From contig JABHIE010000029.1 of the NCBI GenBank assembly GCA_018671175.1, positions 190,673-254,672 on the forward strand: a stretch of DNA of 64,000 nucleotides. Reading direction: 5' to 3'. Under the pieces are notes generated by a model. It had not been told where the DNA came from and did not search any database. It worked only from the letters and a program-made list of their open reading frames with translations. Positions 60,219 to 64,000 of the stretch are shown in pieces. The position numbers and the translations under genes are program-made. Source of the stretch: Planctomycetota bacterium. Lineage in GTDB: Bacteria; Planctomycetota; UBA1135. Position 1 is the stretch's first letter. The number at the start of each line of letters is the position of its first letter.

Positions 60219-61664
60219 ATGCGAACTCAGTTGAAAGATGCGGCCATTGCAGGCCGAAATGACCTTGTTGTGCTTCTTGTGCCCATCGGCGCAAAGCCTA
60301 AATTGCCTACCGCTGCCCCAGCAGCTTCTCTCTGGAAAGACGACTTCGGCGATTCCGTTGGTGACAAAGTCTTGCTCCGCGGCGCTGCTGGCGCTCGTTG
60401 GCTTTTGTTGCGCGTGGCAAAGCGTGCAGAATTGACCGATGAAAATGTGCGTTGTGCAGCGGCCAATGCGCGTACAACCTCAGAAAAAATGGAGCGCGCT
60501 CAGTTGACTCTCGACTTGAGCATGCTCAAATCAAGTGAAGCCTTTACTTTCGCAGCAGTCGAGGGGGCAACCATGGCTTCTTATGACGCGGGGGTGTGCA
60601 AAGCCGACCGCACTAAGGGTGGTGTCAAGCGCATCACTGTTTCGGGCGTGGGCGAAGCAGCGAGCATGAAGCGCGCAGCTAAGCAGGGCGCGATTGCAGC
60701 CGAGGGCAACTTGGCAGCACGCGAGCTTCAAAACCTCCCGCCAAACATCCTTAACCCAAAAGAGTTCGCGAAGCGCGCTCGTTCTATGGCACGCAAATGC
60801 CCTGCCATGAGCTGCAAAGTTTTAGGTGAAAAACAGATGGCTGACTTGGGCATGGGCTCACTCCTGGGTGTTTCTCAGGGTGCTAAAAACGAGGCGCAGC
60901 TCGTCCATCTTTGCTACAAGCCAAAGGGTAAGTCCGCTGGGCGTCTTGCTTTTGTGGGCAAAGGCCTGACATTCGACTCGGGCGGCATCAGTCTGAAGCC
61001 TGGCGCAAACATGGATCAAATGAAATTTGACATGTCGGGTGGGGCAGCCGTCTTTGGTCTCATGAGTGCGCTTGCTGCTGGCGCCGAGTGCAAATACGAG
61101 GTGCACGGTGTCTTGGCTTGTGTTGAAAACATGCCGGGCGGCGACGCACAACGCCCAGGCGACATCGTTACCGCCATGAATGGCAAGACGATCGAAATCC
61201 TGAATACTGACGCTGAGGGCCGCTTGGTCCTTGCAGACGCTCTCTACTGGACTGCAACCAAAATCAAACCTGACTGCATTTATGACATTGCTACGCTCAC
61301 GGGCGCTGCGATTCATTCTCTCGGGCATGTTGCGACGGCCGTCATGGGTAATGACGACAAGCAGCGTGATGCCGCAATTGCTGCCGGTGAATCCATCGCC
61401 GAGCGCGCTTGGCCGTTACCTCTCTGGAGCGAGTACATCGACATGGCAAAAGGCCAGTATGCCGATTTGCAAAACATCTACGCCGCCGGCGCGGGTGCGG
61501 GCACGATTGCAGGCGCAAGCTTTTTGAGCTACTTTGTCAACGACCTGCCTTGGGTGCATTTCGATATTGCCGCAACGGCCTGGAACTGCCCTGCAAAGCC
61601 CTATCGGGGCAAAGGCGGGACGGGCGTAGGCACGCGCACTTTCCTCAAAATCTTGCGAGGATAA
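60219..61664 (+). CDS. pepA: Leucyl aminopeptidase (M17 family)
   Basis: VGKGLTFDSGGISLKPGANMDQMKFDMSGGAAVFG, NTDAEGRLVLADALYW. ATG at 60219 preferred. Confidence 0.95.
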   Translation: MRTQLKDAAIAGRNDLVVLLVPIGAKPKLPTAAPAASLWKDDFGDSVGDKVLLRGAAGARWLLLRVAKRAELTDENVRCAAANARTTSEKMERAQLTLDLSMLKSSEAFTFAAVEGATMASYDAGVCKADRTKGGVKRITVSGVGEAASMKRAAKQGAIAAEGNLAARELQNLPPNILNPKEFAKRARSMARKCPAMSCKVLGEKQMADLGMGSLLGVSQGAKNEAQLVHLCYKPKGKSAGRLAFVGKGLTFDSGGISLKPGANMDQMKFDMSGGAAVFGLMSALAAGAECKYEVHGVLACVENMPGGDAQRPGDIVTAMNGKTIEILNTDAEGRLVLADALYWTATKIKPDCIYDIATLTGAAIHSLGHVATAVMGNDDKQRDAAIAAGESIAERAWPLPLWSEYIDMAKGQYADLQNIYAAGAGAGTIAGASFLSYFVNDLPWVHFDIAATAWNCPAKPYRGKGGTGVGTRTFLKILRG

Positions 61665-61694
61665 AACCACTCTGCACAATCTCTTGCGGACGCG

Positions 61695-61771
61695 TGGTAG
61701 GGGGTATGGGACTCGAACCCATACTGGAAGGATTTTAAGTCCTTTGCCTCTGCCGATTGGGCTAACCCCCC
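61695..61771 (-). tRNA. tRNA-Leu(UAA), CCA encoded, short variable loop
   Basis: GGGGGGT-TA-GCCC-AATCGGCAG-AGGC-A-AAGGA-CTTAAAA-TCCTT-CCAGT-ATGGG-TTCGAGT-CCCAT-ACCCCCT-A-CCA; A73 discriminator. Confidence 0.85.
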
Positions 61772-61790
61772 AAGCGCGATCCGCAGGGGT

Positions 61791-61865
61791 TGGAGCCGGC
61801 ACCCAGAGTCGAACTGGGGATGATGAATTTGCAATCCATTGCCTTAGCCACTTGGCGATGCCGGC
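61791..61865 (-). tRNA. tRNA-Cys(GCA), CCA encoded
   Basis: GCCGGCA acceptor/TGCCGGC, anticodon arm ATGGA-TTGCAAA-TTCAT, 4-nt variable loop, T-arm CCCAG-TTCGACT-CTGGG, U73-CCA. Confidence 0.93.
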
Positions 61866-61910
61866 TTTCAACGGGCGGAAGTTTAGATTCTACGGCGGCC
61901 TTTGTCTAGT

Positions 61911-62366
61911 ATGAGCCCACCACTTCTTTCTTTAGCCGTCGCCATTTTGGCTCCAGTCATGCTCTCGATGGGATGTCGGCGAGTCCGTCGAGCATGGTTG
62001 CTGGCCCTGATTCCACTCATTTGGGTTGATGGGCTATCCATCGCTCTGGCTGCAATGACCCTAGCCACTCTCGGGCTGTTTTTCGCCAAAGCCGCTCAAT
62101 CCTGTAAAGGCGGATGGCTGCCCCTCTGGACTTTGGCATGGTGCTGGCCTTTCTGGGTCGTTAGCGATTCATGGTGGCTCGTTTTCTGGCCCGGCTCACT
62201 TTTTGTCGCCACCACTTGGGACCCTTTCCTATCCAGCGAGTTGTATACGACTTGGGGCTCTTACGGCCCAGTCTCAGTGGCCCTGCCTTGGATAACCGCA
62301 CTTTTCTGGGGCAGTATGCTGTTCTTGGTTTTGCGCCGGTCGCCGGGCTCTCAGGCGCGCGGCTAA
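61911..62366 (+). CDS. Hypothetical membrane protein
   Basis: Open frame with 3-4 hydrophobic, Trp-rich segments; start 61911 or 61902. Confidence 0.5.
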   Translation: MSPPLLSLAVAILAPVMLSMGCRRVRRAWLLALIPLIWVDGLSIALAAMTLATLGLFFAKAAQSCKGGWLPLWTLAWCWPFWVVSDSWWLVFWPGSLFVATTWDPFLSSELYTTWGSYGPVSVALPWITALFWGSMLFLVLRRSPGSQARG

Positions 62367-62389
62367 ACTAGAGCGTCCCGTTTGACACC

Positions 62390-62614
62390 ATGAGACGCAA
62401 ACTCTACTGCACTTTCCCGCAAGCACTCATTAAAGAGCCGCTTCTCTTCACTCTTGCCAATACCTTTGAGGTTGTCCCCAATATCCGAGGCGCAACCGTT
62501 ACGGAAGAGATCGCCATCCTTTCTCTAGAGCTCGAGGGCTCAGAAGAAAATGTTGAGTTGGCGACGGCCTATCTCAAAGAGAAGGGCGTCAATGTCGAAG
62601 AGCTAGGCGACTAA
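62390..62614 (+). CDS. NIL-domain protein
   Basis: FPQALIKEPLLFTLANTFEVVPNIRGATVTEEIAILSLELEGSEENVELATAYLKEKGVNVEEL matches the NIL-domain pattern. Confidence 0.85.
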   Translation: MRRKLYCTFPQALIKEPLLFTLANTFEVVPNIRGATVTEEIAILSLELEGSEENVELATAYLKEKGVNVEELGD

Positions 62615-62621
62615 ACTCAGT

Positions 62622-64000
62622 TTAATCGTCAAAGGGGTCGTCGTCGTAGTTTGGCGCTTGCTCCATTGGGTCTTCCACTTTCTTGACTTCGTCTTTTGTC
62701 TTGGTGAAAGCGCGCCATTGGTTTTCATCTTTAGACAACTTGCCAACCCACATGTTGTGCCAAATGCATGCAATCTTTTTATTGAACATGATGGCTTTAT
62801 TCGCGCCCTCTGAGCCGAATTTATGTTGACCGATAGATTCCCAGCCGAAGTTTTGCCCTTTGCCCATTTTGGTTAAGAGGTCATTCAGCGCACCAACCGT
62901 GCGAAGGCCCTCTCTGCTGAAGTAATCGCCTTGGAGCATGGCGTTGACGATAGCCGGGAAGGCTTCGCGTGGGGAGTCTGCAATCAAGCGGTCACCAGCG
63001 CGGTTGGATTGTAAGCCACTGTCGTCTAGGAAAAGTGCGATGTCTTCTTTTACGGATGCCCAAGTCTCATCGTCGCAGTTGGACCATTGCGGAAGCAGGC
63101 TAACTGCTTTGAGGTCGAGCTTGTTAGGGTCAGTAATGCCCTTGTAGTTGATGGGTAGACCGGCTTCAGGGGCTTCGAAAGCGACATCAGGTGTGACTGG
63201 AGCACTTGGCTTTTCGGCATCTTTGCTTACAGCTTCATCAGTGGAATCGCTTGAGCCCGGAGTGGTTTCGGCAAGTGGAGTCGTAGCGGTTGTGGTCTCA
63301 GCCAAAACTGCGGCAGGCGATTCTTTCAAAGGTGCCGCCTCAGGAGTGACGGGCGTGGTGGTTTCGACAACGGCTTCAGTAGTGGACGCCAACGAGTCAG
63401 TATTTTGCTCTTTAGAGTCTTTCAGGTATTCCATCACGCCCCAAGCACCGCCTGCGAGAGCCGCTAGAGAGGCGACCATGATCAGTGGATGAGATTTTTT
63501 CGGCTTGTCTTCGGCAAAGCGGCGAGGGCCGTCTGACTTCTTGATTTTCTTTGAATCAACTGGCTGGTAACTAGAGTCACTCTTCTTTGCCGCCGGACGG
63601 CGGCGACGGGCGCCTTGGGGTGGAGTCGCAGGTGCAGCAGGTTTTGGAGGGACAGGCTTTGAACCCAGTTGGGGCTTGGCAGGGGGTGATGTGGTGCTCG
63701 GCCCTGATTCCGCCGCACGCTTAGCTTTTGCTTTGGCGATGATTTCAGCTGCGGTCAGTTTGGTTGGAGCTGGCGCACTAGCGGCTTCTGCTGCTCGCTT
63801 TGCCTTGGCCTTTGCAATGATTTCAGCGGCAGATGGTTTCTTCGGCGCGTCGTCCGCAACGGGCGGCTTTGGCGCAACGGGCGGCTTTGGCGCAACGGGC
63901 GGCTTTGGCGCAACGGGCGGCTTTGGCGCAACGGGCGGCTTTGGCGCAACGGGCGGCTTTGGCGCAACGGGCGGCTTTGGCGCAACGGGCGGCTTTGGCG
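62622..64000 (-). CDS. Repeat-rich membrane-anchored protein (5' end beyond window)
   Basis: The ORF-track start at 63479 is internal: the same minus frame stays open to 64000 as ...PKPPVAPKPPVADDAPKKPSAAEIIAKAKAKRAAEAASAPAPTKLTAAEIIAKAKAKRAAE...FAEDKPKKSHPLIMVASLAALAGGAWGVMEYL... Confidence 0.85.
   Translation of the reverse strand, partial: PKPPVAPKPPVAPKPPVAPKPPVAPKPPVAPKPPVAPKPPVAPKPPVADDAPKKPSAAEIIAKAKAKRAAEAASAPAPTKLTAAEIIAKAKAKRAAESGPSTTSPPAKPQLGSKPVPPKPAAPATPPQGARRRRPAAKKSDSSYQPVDSKKIKKSDGPRRFAEDKPKKSHPLIMVASLAALAGGAWGVMEYLKDSKEQNTDSLASTTEAVVETTTPVTPEAAPLKESPAAVLAETTTATTPLAETTPGSSDSTDEAVSKDAEKPSAPVTPDVAFEAPEAGLPINYKGITDPNKLDLKAVSLLPQWSNCDDETWASVKEDIALFLDDSGLQSNRAGDRLIADSPREAFPAIVNAMLQGDYFSREGLRTVGALNDLLTKMGKGQNFGWESIGQHKFGSEGANKAIMFNKKIACIWHNMWVGKLSKDENQWRAFTKTKDEVKKVEDPMEQAPNYDDDPFDD
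63855..63998. repeat. 18-bp perfect tandem repeat, 8 copies in window
   Basis: CGCAACGGGCGGCTTTGG from 63855 with period 18 through 63998; encodes (PKPPVA)n on the minus strand and continues past the window. Confidence 0.95.

Noticed and set aside
61725-61750. Group I intron in tRNA-Leu(UAA)
   Set aside because: The anticodon arm is contiguous (AAGGA-CTTAAAA-TCCTT); no insertion present.
62612-62624. Palindrome TAAACTCAGTTTA between NIL gene and membrane protein gene
   Set aside because: One-nt centre cannot form a normal hairpin; explained by two convergent stop codons.
63755-63985. ORF encoding (RQSRPL)n on minus strand
   Set aside because: Off-frame reading of the 18-bp tandem repeat. 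The frame continuous with the downstream TM protein reads (PKPPVA)n.
63855-63998. Possible CRISPR array
   Set aside because: Direct head-to-tail 18-bp repeats with no spacers, lying inside a coding frame.

Overview
This 64 kb window is a gene-dense (roughly 95% coding), mostly housekeeping chromosomal segment. It probably comes from a Planctomycetota-like bacterium; that placement is inferred from a TPR-alphaCTD protein, DUF1573 and sulfatase-like lipoproteins, and K/A-rich tails, and was not tested by phylogeny. Contents in order: pepN 3' end; NtrC/NtrB-like pair; purD, fur-like, purQL; accA; an ECF sigma/anti-sigma/degenerate HtrA operon; ndk; a complete F1Fo ATP synthase operon; aspS-infC-rpmI-rplT-pheST; polyprenyl glycosylphosphotransferase; gmhB-like, LOG family, efp, rpoN and a second sigma54 activator; lpxH-like, cmk, rpsA, tyrS; sulfatase-like and DUF1573 proteins; glyA, purE, ruvA; a TPR protein with two RNA polymerase alpha-CTD domains; murA, ffh, rpsP, maf, rpmE, prfA, prmC, ssb, moaDE, ETF-QO, pepA; tRNA-Cys and tRNA-Leu(UAA); a NIL-domain protein; and a repeat-bearing membrane protein cut by the window end. 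I found no CRISPR, prophage, transposon or rRNA. The most interesting signals are: (1) the TPR-(alphaCTD)2 protein without an alpha-NTD; (2) a tRNA-Leu(UAA) with a short, class-I-type variable loop; (3) an HtrA-like protein with all three catalytic residues replaced, in an ECF sigma/anti-sigma operon; (4) a degenerate receiver/histidine-kinase-like protein; (5) an ATT start for infC; (6) structured elements around atpE-atpF and infC-rpmI; (7) widespread absence of Shine-Dalgarno motifs; (8) an in-frame 18-bp tandem repeat at the window end. All calls are by eye from sequence and motifs; no searches were run.
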